NCBI GenBank assembly: GCA_947632615.1
Contig: CANRPW010000001.1
Location: 124,001-188,000 of the forward strand
From: an uncultured Clostridia bacterium
GTDB lineage: Bacteria; Bacillota; Clostridia; Lachnospirales; CAG-274
DNA: 64,000 nucleotides
Direction of reading: 5' to 3'
A program made the translations under genes and the position numbers. The notes under the pieces were generated by a model. The model was not told the DNA's origin, did no database searches, and worked only from the letters and a program-made list of their open reading frames with translations. Below, piece by piece: positions 56,671 through 64,000 of the stretch (its first letter is position 1; each line of letters opens with the position of its first letter).

Positions 56671-59076
56671 ATGGATTTACCTATCAGTTGGCTTAAGGAA
56701 TATGTAGATATTGACTGTGACATAAATACTTTTATGGATGAAATGACAATGGCAGGGCAGAAGGTAGAAGGCTTTGCCGACAACGTATGCAACAAAGCAA
56801 AGGCTATTAAAAACTGCGTTGTGGGAAGAATAGAAAAAATTGAAAAGCATCCCGATGCAGACAAGCTTGTTGTATGTCAGGTGAATGTTGGAAAGGAAGA
56901 AAACATACAGATAGTTACCGGCGCGCCTAACGTATTTGAAGGGGCGTATGTTCCCGTTGCCCTTGACGGAGCTGTTCTTGCAAATGATGTTAAGATAAAG
57001 AAGGGCAAGCTTCGTGGCGTTGTATCTAACGGTATGATGTGTTCGGTTGAGGAATTAGGCTTTACAGAGCACGACTTTCCCGATGCTGAGTACGGCATTT
57101 ATATTTTAAGAGATAAGCCGGAGCTTGGCAAAGACATAACAGAGGTTATGCAGCTTAAGGACGATGTTATCGAATTTGAGATAACAAACAACAGACCCGA
57201 CTGCTATTCTATATTAGGTCTTGCAAGAGAGGCAGCGGCTACATTCAGAAAGCCGTTTAAATATCCCGAGATCAATGTTCAGGCAAAGGCTACGGGAAAA
57301 TCGTCGGATTTTGTAACAGTAGAAATAAAGAACCCCGAGCTTTGTCCGAGATATATAGGCAGAGTTGTTAAAAATGTAAAGGTAGAGCCATCGCCATTAT
57401 GGCTTCGCCACCGCCTTACAGCAGCGGGCGTAAGACCTATCAACAATATAGTTGATATAACAAACTATGTTATGCTTGAGCTTGGTCAGCCCATGCACGC
57501 ATTTGACATTGATACGATCGACGAGGGAAGAATTATTGTAAGAAATGCCGAGGACGGAGAAAAATTCACAACTCTTGACGGTCAGCAGAGAACACTTGAT
57601 TCTTCAATGCTTGTAATTTCAGACCCCAACAAGGCTGTAGCTATTGCAGGCGTTATGGGTGGCGAAAATTCTAAGGTTTCACCCAACGCAGCAGCTATAC
57701 TTTTTGAGTCTGCCAATTTTAACGGACCAAACATCAGAATTACAGCCAAAAAGCTTGGTATGAGAACAGACGCATCCGCTAAGTATGAAAAGGGACTCGA
57801 TCCCAATACAGCCTATGATGCTGTAAACAGGGCTGTTCAGCTTGTAGAAATGCTTGGCTGCGGTGAGGTCGTACCGGGCATGGTAGACTGCTATCCTAAC
57901 AAGAGAGAACCTTGGGAGGTAGAGTATTCCGCAGAGAGCATAAACAAGCTCATTGGCTTTAACTTATCCGATCAGGAAATGATAGACCTTCTCAAGCTTG
58001 TTGAAGTTGAGGCTGACGGCAAGGTTGCTAAAATACCTACATTCCGTCCCGACCTCGAATCAGAGGCCGACCTTGCGGAAGAAGTAGCTCGTTTTTACGG
58101 CTATGACAAGATAGAAACCACATTGGCAGCAGGTACACCTACCTGCGGCAAGAAGAGTATGAAGCAGCTTATAGAGGATAAGACAGCGGAAATAATGGTT
58201 GCCGCAGGACTTTCAGAGGCTATGACATTCTCATTTGAAAGCCCTAAGGTATTTGACAAGCTCAATATACCTACTGACAGTCCGCTTAGAAAAGCTGTTA
58301 AAATAACCAATCCTTTAGGCGAAGACTTCAGTGTTATGCGTACTCAGACAGTAAACGCTATGCTTAATTCTCTTGCCCTTAACTACAGCAGAAGAAACGG
58401 CGAATGCAAGCTTTTTGAAATGGGCAGGGTTTACCTTCCCGAAAAGACACCTATTGAAAAGCTGCCCTATGAGCAGCCTACACTTACTATAGGTATGTAC
58501 GGAAATGATGTAGATTTTTACACCATAAAGGGAATTATAGAGGAGCTTGCAAAAGCACTTGGTTTTGATGACAAATTATATTTTATGCCAAAATCTGACA
58601 TTCCTTATATGCATCCCGGCAGACTTGCAGAGGTATTTTACGGCAAGGAAAGTTTGGGATATGTAGGAGAGGTTCATCCTTCCATACTCAAAAATTATTC
58701 TATAGGAACAAAGGCGTATATTGCTGTTATAGATATGGCAAAATATAATGAGCTGGCAAGCTTTGAACACACATTTAAGCCATTGCCAAAATATCCCGCT
58801 GTTGAAAGAGATATTGCTATGCTCGTAGACGATGATACTACAGTTATGGAGATCGAAAACATTATTAAGCAGAAGGGCGGAAAATATCTGGATCGTGTAA
58901 AGCTGTTTGACGTTTACAAGGGAGATCAGATAGAAAAAGGTATGAAGTCGGTGGCTTACAGCATTAAGTTCCGTTCTGCTGACAGGACTCTTACAGATGA
59001 GGACGTCAGCAAGCCTATAAGCAAGATAATAACTGCTCTTAAGGAAAATTTGGGAGCCCAGCTCAGAGATAAATAA
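56671..59076 (+). CDS. pheT: Phenylalanyl-tRNA synthetase beta subunit
   Basis: 801 aa. An EMAP/OB tRNA-binding domain (about residues 40-150, KHPDADKLVVCQVNVG), B1/B5 regions, the B3/B4 editing domain (RPDCYSILGLAREAAATFRK, GQPMHAFD), a catalytic-like core and a C-terminal ferredoxin-fold anticodon-binding domain (PAVERDIAMLVDDDTTVMEI). AAGGAGG upstream. Full length. Confidence 0.97.
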   Translation: MDLPISWLKEYVDIDCDINTFMDEMTMAGQKVEGFADNVCNKAKAIKNCVVGRIEKIEKHPDADKLVVCQVNVGKEENIQIVTGAPNVFEGAYVPVALDGAVLANDVKIKKGKLRGVVSNGMMCSVEELGFTEHDFPDAEYGIYILRDKPELGKDITEVMQLKDDVIEFEITNNRPDCYSILGLAREAAATFRKPFKYPEINVQAKATGKSSDFVTVEIKNPELCPRYIGRVVKNVKVEPSPLWLRHRLTAAGVRPINNIVDITNYVMLELGQPMHAFDIDTIDEGRIIVRNAEDGEKFTTLDGQQRTLDSSMLVISDPNKAVAIAGVMGGENSKVSPNAAAILFESANFNGPNIRITAKKLGMRTDASAKYEKGLDPNTAYDAVNRAVQLVEMLGCGEVVPGMVDCYPNKREPWEVEYSAESINKLIGFNLSDQEMIDLLKLVEVEADGKVAKIPTFRPDLESEADLAEEVARFYGYDKIETTLAAGTPTCGKKSMKQLIEDKTAEIMVAAGLSEAMTFSFESPKVFDKLNIPTDSPLRKAVKITNPLGEDFSVMRTQTVNAMLNSLALNYSRRNGECKLFEMGRVYLPEKTPIEKLPYEQPTLTIGMYGNDVDFYTIKGIIEELAKALGFDDKLYFMPKSDIPYMHPGRLAEVFYGKESLGYVGEVHPSILKNYSIGTKAYIAVIDMAKYNELASFEHTFKPLPKYPAVERDIAMLVDDDTTVMEIENIIKQKGGKYLDRVKLFDVYKGDQIEKGMKSVAYSIKFRSADRTLTDEDVSKPISKIITALKENLGAQLRDK

Positions 59077-59078
59077 TT

Positions 59079-59168
59079 GCCCCGCTTTTTAAAATCATCA
59101 AAGATGATTTATAAAAAGGCGGACCATCGGGGCGAACCCGGCGGCGGCTACGCCGCCGCCGGGTTCGC
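59079..59168. repeat. Palindromic element K, short and long hairpins
   Basis: Short: CGCTTTTTAAAATCATC, loop AAA, complement with two imperfections (59082-59122). Then ACCATCGGG and the 17 bp perfect stem GCGAACCCGGCGGCGGC, loop TAC (59132-59168). It lies between pheT and the deacetylase gene in codirectional genes. The junction CCATCGGGGCGAA matches element J. Confidence 0.88.
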
Positions 59169-59219
59169 TAAATCGGCAGAAATAGGGTTATTCTTTAAAT
59201 TATAGAAGAAAGGCATTTT

Positions 59220-60323
59220 ATGAAAAAAGGATTTTTCGGACTTTTAATATTTATCATGGTATGTGCAGTTAATGTGACGGCGGTTTCTGCGGCTTGTACG
59301 AGATTTACGGCGCAAACAGAGGTGGATGGCAAGAATGTAAGCTTTACGGGCTATGACGTTGACGGAAAAAAGCTTGTGAAGATATGGGATCTTGCAGGTG
59401 TACTTAAAAATACTGTTTGTATGTTCGATCTTAGCTGGAACAGTGTAGATAAGCAGCTTAATATTTTGCCTATGTACAATTATTCCGGTGAACTTTCCGG
59501 CGCTGACTATAGTACGGCAGAGCCGGTTTGTTCTGAAAGTGCCGTATATCTTAAATATAACGGTGATGTAACGGAAATTCCTGCGTATTTAATAAACGGA
59601 AGCAATTATGTGGAAATGAATGCCGCAGGATATATAATGGGATATGACATCCGTGTAAGCGACGACGGCAGTGTGGTTGAATTTTTAGCCGGTGACACTG
59701 TTATTAAAAAGGTCAGGTTAAACACATTTACAGACAGCAAGTGTATAGCTCTTACCTTTGATGACGGACCTATGAAAGGCTCGACGGAAAAAATACTTGC
59801 TGCCCTTGACAAGGTGGGCGGACACGCCACATTCTTTGTTGTGGGCGAGATGGTGGATGAATATCCTTATCTTGTAAAGAGTATTATAGAGCAGGGAAGC
59901 GAAGTCGGAAACCATACCTACGATCATTCTCGTCTTACAGACTTAAGTGATGCAGACATATTAAAGGAGATATACTCAACCTCAAACTCTGTGTATGCTG
60001 CTGCAGGAGTGTATCCTTATATAGGCAGACCGCCTTATGGAGCAATAAACGAGGTTGTTAAAACAGCTGTTAATATTGACTGGTATAACTGGAATATAGA
60101 TACGCTGGATTGGAAATATAGAGATCCGGAGTATGTATATAATTATGTTATGGAGAATGTAAAAGACGGAGATGTGGTATTAATGCACGATCTTCATCCT
60201 ACAACGGCGCAGGCTATGGAAAAAGCCATACCCGACCTTGCGGCAAAGGGCTTTAAGCTTGTTACCATTGACGAGCTTGCTCAGGCTAAAGGCAAGGAAA
60301 ATATAAAAGGGTTTGTAAAATAG
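59220..60323 (+). CDS. Secreted polysaccharide deacetylase (NodB domain)
   Basis: Removes N-acetyl (or O-acetyl) groups from a cell-wall or other polysaccharide. 367 aa with a signal peptide ending VSAAC at about residue 25; residues 30-165 resemble a copper-amine-oxidase-N-like repeat domain. The NodB domain (175-355) shows all motifs: TFDDGP, HTYDHSRL with the zinc His pair, GRPPYGAINE, the DTLDWKY segment and LMHDLHPTT. GAAAGG precedes the ATG. Between palindromic elements K and L. Similar proteins include sporulation PdaA/PdaB, but the two-domain layout argues for a wall enzyme. Confidence 0.88.
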   Translation: MKKGFFGLLIFIMVCAVNVTAVSAACTRFTAQTEVDGKNVSFTGYDVDGKKLVKIWDLAGVLKNTVCMFDLSWNSVDKQLNILPMYNYSGELSGADYSTAEPVCSESAVYLKYNGDVTEIPAYLINGSNYVEMNAAGYIMGYDIRVSDDGSVVEFLAGDTVIKKVRLNTFTDSKCIALTFDDGPMKGSTEKILAALDKVGGHATFFVVGEMVDEYPYLVKSIIEQGSEVGNHTYDHSRLTDLSDADILKEIYSTSNSVYAAAGVYPYIGRPPYGAINEVVKTAVNIDWYNWNIDTLDWKYRDPEYVYNYVMENVKDGDVVLMHDLHPTTAQAMEKAIPDLAAKGFKLVTIDELAQAKGKENIKGFVK

Positions 60324-60332
60324 AGCTTCCGC

Positions 60333-60416
60333 GGGGGAACGCCCCGACAAGCAGACAAGTCCCCATAACGTCTTTAGACGTTATGGGGACTTGTCTGCTT
60401 GTCGGGGCGTTCCCCC
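60333..60416. repeat. Palindromic element L, first long hairpin (41 bp perfect stem)
   Basis: Left arm starts GGGGGAACGCCCCGACAAGC and ends CATAACGTCT; loop TT; exact complement. Preceded by CCGC, followed by ACGGGT and the second long hairpin. Ten bases after the deacetylase stop. Confidence 0.95.
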
Positions 60417-60422
60417 ACGGGT

Positions 60423-60506
60423 CGGGGCGAGGCGGCAAGCGGGACAGGGACGGACAAACCCCTTTAGGGGTTTGTCCGTCCCTGTCCCGCTTGCCGCCTC
60501 GCCCCG
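60423..60506. repeat. Palindromic element L, second long hairpin (41 bp perfect stem)
   Basis: Left arm starts CGGGGCGAGGCGGCAAGCGG and ends GACAAACCCCT; loop TT; exact complement. The foot CGGGTCGGGGCGAGGC is the same as in element H. Lies between convergent genes. Confidence 0.95.
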
Positions 60507-60527
60507 GCCTCGTAGTACCGCAGTGGT

Positions 60528-60851
60528 TTACAATGAATGTATCGGCTGTTTTTCTGATAGAGGATCATGTTTTTCAAGTATGCTGTCACTTAGACTGTTA
60601 AGTCCTTCTACAATGTCATAATATCGTTTTGGAAGAACCACCGAAAAATCTAAGGTGGGTTCGTCAAAGTCATATTCTTCTATAAGCTCTGCCGCCTTAT
60701 CGGTTATGCCATTTATGAGCTTGGCTATTTTTTTTGTAATATTTTCTATTTCGCTCATGTTTTCGGGGAGGACAGCATATTTTTTTAAAAACTCCTCACC
60801 CTCGTCAAGCATAGCGCCCAAAACTCCCTTATCCTCAACAATTATAGCCAT
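60528..60851 (-). CDS. Small uncharacterised helical protein
   Basis: 107 aa, no family recognised. Largely helical and acidic: EGEEFLKKYAVLPENMSEIE, NITKKIAKLINGITDKAAEL, IEEYDFDEPTLDFSVVLPKR. No signal peptide or membrane segment. ATG 60851 has GGAGAAG upstream on the minus strand and is preferred over 60875, which overlaps truA. It is the last gene of the minus-strand plsC-truA unit and ends beside element L. Confidence 0.65.
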   Translation of the reverse strand: MAIIVEDKGVLGAMLDEGEEFLKKYAVLPENMSEIENITKKIAKLINGITDKAAELIEEYDFDEPTLDFSVVLPKRYYDIVEGLNSLSDSILEKHDPLSEKQPIHSL

Positions 60852-60871
60852 TAGCTTCTCCTCCTTTTTCG

Positions 60872-61606
60872 TCAATACAAAGCATATTCCATTATAAGAC
60901 CCTTTGCAGGGGCAGTAAAGCCGGCTTTGCTTCTGTCGCCTGTTTCAAAAACCTCATCTATAACGGAAATATCCTTTTCTCCCGTGCCTATTTCTATAAG
61001 CGTACCTGTAATTATTCTCACCATGTTGTGGAGATAACCGCTTGCGGTATAGGTTATATCAAGCTCCCCATCCTTTTCTGTCATTTCAATGTCAAAAATT
61101 TTACGGACAGTTGATTTTTTGGGCTTTTTTACAGATGAAAAGCCTATAAAATCATGAGTGCCCATAAGCAGTTTTGCTGCCTCGCGCATTTTTTCTATAT
61201 CTAAGCTGTCATAAAAATCAAACACGAATTTTCTTTCAAACACATTTGAATGACCGCTTGTGTTTATCCTATAGGTGTATACTTTTTTGAGTACGTTATA
61301 GCGGCTGTGAAAGCGGTCCGAAACATATTTTGCATCCCATACGGCAATATCGGAAGGCAGCTTTTCGTTAATAGACTTAAGAATATCCTGAGGAAAAAGT
61401 GTTGAGTCTGTATGAAAATTCACCGTCTGTGCCTTTGCATGGACTCCCGCATCTGTTCTGCCGCTGGCAGTTATTTGTATGGGTGAACCTATTATGTCTG
61501 TCAGTACATCCTCTAATTTTTGCTGTACGGTGGGCTTTCCCACCTGTCGCTGGAAGCCGTAATATCTGCTTCCGTCATAGCTTACCAAAAGCCTGATATT
61601 ACTCAT
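60872..61606 (-). CDS. truA: tRNA pseudouridine(38-40) synthase
   Basis: Makes pseudouridine in the anticodon stem-loop. 244 aa with RLLVSYDGSRYYGFQRQVGK, the catalytic Asp in TASGRTDAGVHAKAQTVNFH, and the C-terminal YTASGYLHNMVRIITGTLIE. ATG 61606 has AGGTGG eight bases upstream; a longer start adds only four residues. The start overlaps the plsC end by eight bases, so the two are coupled. Confidence 0.96.
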   Translation of the reverse strand: MSNIRLLVSYDGSRYYGFQRQVGKPTVQQKLEDVLTDIIGSPIQITASGRTDAGVHAKAQTVNFHTDSTLFPQDILKSINEKLPSDIAVWDAKYVSDRFHSRYNVLKKVYTYRINTSGHSNVFERKFVFDFYDSLDIEKMREAAKLLMGTHDFIGFSSVKKPKKSTVRKIFDIEMTEKDGELDITYTASGYLHNMVRIITGTLIEIGTGEKDISVIDEVFETGDRSKAGFTAPAKGLIMEYALY

Positions 61607-62327
61607 TTTTAAGACCACCTGCTATAATTTCTCTGACTGTTACGTGCAGATCTCCCGCTTCATCCTTCGTGAGGTTTTCTGTATATATGGGCTTATGAAT
61701 TATCAGCCTTACATGAGAGGGTCTTATGTTATTGTGCCCTTCCTCCATTATTTTATAGCTGCCGTCTATGGTGACAGGAATAATGGGCGCTTTTGATTTT
61801 GTGGCGAGCTTAAAGCTGCCTGCGTGAAACCGACCCACAGGCCCGCCCTTGCTTCTTGTGCCCTCGGGAAATATTACCATGCTCTGCCCCGATCTTATCT
61901 GTTTTATGCCGTCTATTATGACCTGCATAGACTGTTTCATATCGCTTCTGTCCATAAAAAGGCAGTGTATAAGCTCCATCCAGTCGCTTAAAAATGGGAA
62001 TTTTTTAAGATCCGTCTTGGCAATGAATCCAATGGGGATCGTCATATTGCCCATGAGAATAGGTATGTCAAAAAAACCCTGATGGTTAGAAACTACAAGC
62101 ACAGCCCTGTCATTTATTATGTTTTCTGCGCCGATCACCTCAACATCTGAGCCAGTAGACCTTACTATATATTTTGCCCAATTTTCGGCATCTGCCCATA
62201 TTCTTTTGTCACATTCTTCTTTAGTGTGCGTTTTTAGCATTTTTTTAACTCTTACAGTTTCTGCTAAATTTCTTGTCAGCCACGCAAACTGGCGGATATA
62301 CCAAAAAATACTTTTAATATTTATCAT
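61599..62327 (-). CDS. plsC: 1-acyl-sn-glycerol-3-phosphate acyltransferase
   Basis: Adds the second acyl chain to make phosphatidic acid at the membrane. 242 aa with a hydrophobic N-terminus, motif I NHQGFFDIPIL (NHx4D), motif II region GFIAKTDLKKFPFLSDW, motif III FPEGTRSKGGPVGRFHAGSF and motif IV PIIPVTIDGSYK. AAGGAGAAA upstream of the ATG. First gene of the minus-strand unit plsC-truA-small ORF. Confidence 0.94.
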   Translation of the reverse strand: MINIKSIFWYIRQFAWLTRNLAETVRVKKMLKTHTKEECDKRIWADAENWAKYIVRSTGSDVEVIGAENIINDRAVLVVSNHQGFFDIPILMGNMTIPIGFIAKTDLKKFPFLSDWMELIHCLFMDRSDMKQSMQVIIDGIKQIRSGQSMVIFPEGTRSKGGPVGRFHAGSFKLATKSKAPIIPVTIDGSYKIMEEGHNNIRPSHVRLIIHKPIYTENLTKDEAGDLHVTVREIIAGGLKNE

Positions 62328-62460
62328 TTTTTTCTCCTTAAATTAAATAAAAATCTTTTACTTAACTTCAAAGTGTGGTACAATATATACATAATTATAA
62401 CTTAATTTTAGCAAATTTGGAAGAGTAAATTTGCAAAAATGCGAAAATGTAAAAATATAA
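62328..62460. other. AT-rich divergent intergenic region
   Basis: Holds the plsC promoter on the minus strand (several TATAAT-like hexamers, no clear -35) and probably an rsmB promoter on the plus strand. No unambiguous assignment is possible. Confidence 0.4.
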
Positions 62461-62480
62461 GCCGACCCGACTGCGGAGCA

Positions 62481-62561
62481 GGGGCGAGGGCGAGAGCCTT
62501 TCCACTCAATCAGTCAGCCAAGGGCTGACTGAGTGAGTGGAAAGGTTCTCGCCCTCGCCCC
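62481..62561. repeat. Palindromic element M, long hairpin (39 bp stem)
   Basis: Left arm starts GGGGCGAGGGCGAGAGCC and ends CAGTCAGCC; loop AAG; the complement has two mismatches. Unlike the others, it lies between divergent genes, just upstream of rsmB. Confidence 0.92.
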
Positions 62562-62564
62562 GCG

Positions 62565-62609
62565 GCCCCACCCGGCAAGTCAGCCGTAGGCTGACTTGCC
62601 GGGTGGGGC
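62565..62609. repeat. Palindromic element M, short hairpin (21 bp perfect stem)
   Basis: GCCCCACCCGGCAAGTCAGCC, loop GTA, exact complement. It ends 41 bases before the rsmB ATG. The junction read on the minus strand is CCGCGGGGCGAGGG, the family foot. Confidence 0.92.
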
Positions 62610-62649
62610 GGATATCATTTTTTTCAATAATGACATAAAGGGAGTAATT

Positions 62650-63987
62650 ATGACAGAAAGAGAAATAGCTGTTGCTGTTATAACAAAAACAAACGAAAAG
62701 GGCTTTGGAAACATTGTTTTAAGACAATGTCTTGGCAGACATAAAGGGCTTTCAAGAGTCCAGCGTGCTTTTGTTACTGAGCTTGTAAACGGCACCTTCA
62801 GAAATTTAATTAGAATAGATTACATAATAGGGCGTTTTTCAAGTGTTAAAACAAACAAAATGAAGCCGCTCATACTTAATGTACTCAGAATTTCCGTTTA
62901 TCAGCTTCTTTTTATGGATAAGGTCCCTACATCGGCGGCAATAAACGAGGCTTGCGAGTTGGTCAAAAAGAAGGGCTTTAAAAATCTTACAGGCTTTGTA
63001 AACGGCGTACTCAGAAACATTGACAGAAATATAAATAAAATACCATACCCTAATATGGAGAAAGAGCCTGTCAGATATCTTTCGGTAATGTATTCTTACC
63101 CCGAAGATATAATCAAATATTGGCTTGAGTCACATACCTTTGACGAAGTGCTGGCATTATGTAAGGAAAATTTAAAGACTCCTAAGGTGACTGCTGCCGT
63201 AAATACTCTTAAAATATCCGATGACGAGCTTATTGCTAAGCTCAGAGATGAAGGCTCTTATGCCGCAAAGGCAAAGGTTGGCAGGGGTATAATAGCCCTT
63301 TCCAAAACCTCTGATATGACGGAGAGCGAGCCTTTTAAAAAGGGATATTTTCATATAATGGATCAAAGCTCCTTTATGAGCGTGCGTATACTTGACCCTA
63401 AGGCGGGAGAAAAAATACTTGATGTGTGCGCAGCTCCCGGCGGCAAGAGCTTTCTTGCTGCATATATGATGGAGAATAGGGGAGAGATAGTTTCGAGAGA
63501 TATATATCCCCATAAAATAAAGCTTGTGGAAAGCGGCGCTAAAAGACTTGGCATTGATATTATAAAAACGGAAAACTTATCCGGCGAGGTATTTAAGGAA
63601 GAGGATGCAGAAGTCTTTGACAGGGTTCTGGTTGATGCTCCATGCTCGGGGTTGGGACTTCTTAAAAGAAAGCCCGATATTAAGTATAACAAGACTCTTG
63701 ATGATATAAAGGCTCTTGCCGAAGTACAGAGAAAAATACTTGAGGTATCTCAGAAATATGTAAAGCCGGGTGGCGTGCTTGTGTACTCTACCTGCACAGT
63801 GTCCCCTCTTGAAAATGAGGACAATGTAAATTGGTTTTTGAAAAACTTTGATTTTGAAGCCTGGGATATCAGCGACTGCCTGCCTCAGAATATAGAGTGT
63901 TCTACGCTTAAAGATGGATATATCAATATAACGCCATTTATGTGGGGCGGCGACGGCTTTTTTGTTGCTAAATTCAGAAAAAGGTGA
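62650..63987 (+). CDS. rsmB: 16S rRNA (cytosine967-C5)-methyltransferase
   Basis: 445 aa. An N-terminal NusB-like RNA-binding domain (SRVQRAFVTELVNGTFRNLI) joins a SAM-dependent domain with ILDVCAAPGGKSFLAAYMM, VLVDAPCSGLGLLKRKPDIK and the catalytic cysteine in LVYSTCTVSPLENEDNV. ATG 62650 has GGGAG upstream; an earlier in-frame start lies inside element M and is rejected. The next gene starts four bases after the stop. Confidence 0.95.
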   Translation: MTEREIAVAVITKTNEKGFGNIVLRQCLGRHKGLSRVQRAFVTELVNGTFRNLIRIDYIIGRFSSVKTNKMKPLILNVLRISVYQLLFMDKVPTSAAINEACELVKKKGFKNLTGFVNGVLRNIDRNINKIPYPNMEKEPVRYLSVMYSYPEDIIKYWLESHTFDEVLALCKENLKTPKVTAAVNTLKISDDELIAKLRDEGSYAAKAKVGRGIIALSKTSDMTESEPFKKGYFHIMDQSSFMSVRILDPKAGEKILDVCAAPGGKSFLAAYMMENRGEIVSRDIYPHKIKLVESGAKRLGIDIIKTENLSGEVFKEEDAEVFDRVLVDAPCSGLGLLKRKPDIKYNKTLDDIKALAEVQRKILEVSQKYVKPGGVLVYSTCTVSPLENEDNVNWFLKNFDFEAWDISDCLPQNIECSTLKDGYINITPFMWGGDGFFVAKFRKR

Positions 63988-63991
63988 TTTT

Positions 63992-64000
63992 ATGGAAAAA
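63992..64000 (+). CDS. First three codons of the next gene
   Basis: ATG GAA AAA follows rsmB after four bases with AAGGTGATTTT upstream. The gene runs off the window. In many Firmicutes rsmB is followed by rlmN, but three codons cannot show identity. Confidence 0.4.

Noticed and set aside
60383..60621. Two overlapping plus-strand frames in element L
   Set aside because: They lie in perfect palindromes and have no upstream site.

Overview
The window comes from the chromosome of a spore-forming, AT-leaning member of the Clostridia (Firmicutes). The evidence is a spoVT gene, a SpoIID-like peptidoglycan protein, strong AGGAGG ribosome binding sites, sigma-A promoters of the TTGACA-N17-TATAAT type, a phenylalanine T-box riboswitch, zinc-type S14 and an F-type ATP synthase operon that begins with atpZ/atpI. 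A secreted GDSL esterase of the rhamnogalacturonan acetylesterase type suggests growth on plant pectin. The species cannot be named from the sequence.

Layout. Bases 1-3200 are the decayed edge of a mobile or accessory region: the tail of an M50-type peptidase, a frameshifted zinc-ribbon remnant, the 3' stump of a restriction-helicase gene and a start-less excisionase-type HTH gene. Ordinary chromosome follows: spoVT with a tandemly duplicated tail (3.2-4.4 kb), trkA-trkH potassium uptake (4.5-7.3 kb), an L,D-transpeptidase, mscL and the secreted esterase (7.4-10.8 kb), a SpoIID-like/peptidoglycan-binding protein, a YesL-like membrane protein and an HD protein (11.2-13.8 kb), a divergent pfkB/wecB pair (13.9-16.2 kb), the ATP synthase operon atpZIBEFHAGDC (16.4-23.5 kb), a divergent hydrolase/LysR pair and pgi (23.9-27.4 kb). 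The S10-spc-alpha ribosomal protein cluster runs from rpsJ to rplQ with secY, adk, infA and rpoA (27.8-43.0 kb) and lacks map at its usual place. Next are a polar amino-acid ABC transporter, rsmA, an unrecognised gene, trmB and a small ORF (43.1-48.2 kb), hisC, a HIT protein, pth-mfd and an aquaporin (48.2-54.6 kb), T-box-pheS-pheT (55.2-59.1 kb), a polysaccharide deacetylase, a minus-strand plsC-truA-small ORF operon and rsmB, with the first codons of another gene at the right edge.

The feature that ordinary annotation does not explain is a family of long, GC-rich, near-perfect inverted repeats in intergenic regions. There are about a dozen clusters in 64 kb. Each usually combines a short hairpin (15-23 bp stem, 3-5 nt loop) with one or two long hairpins (stems 17-50 bp, loops 2-4 nt). 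The foot of the long stem is recurrent (roughly CCGYGGGGCRA), while the rest of the stem differs between copies yet stays perfectly self-complementary. Two tandem copies at 54.6-55.1 kb differ at many positions, and nearly every difference is compensated in the opposite arm. The arms mostly lack the T-tract of an intrinsic terminator. Most clusters lie at gene ends, often between convergent genes or just after a real terminator. This is the best candidate here for an undescribed element.

Other points worth a second look are rsmA apparently starting at an ATA codon behind a perfect Shine-Dalgarno sequence, a C-terminal zinc ribbon on MscL, a sodium-type ATP synthase c subunit signature, a Pth with changed active-site motif, and interlocked divergent promoters with a palindromic site between a hydrolase and its LysR neighbour.
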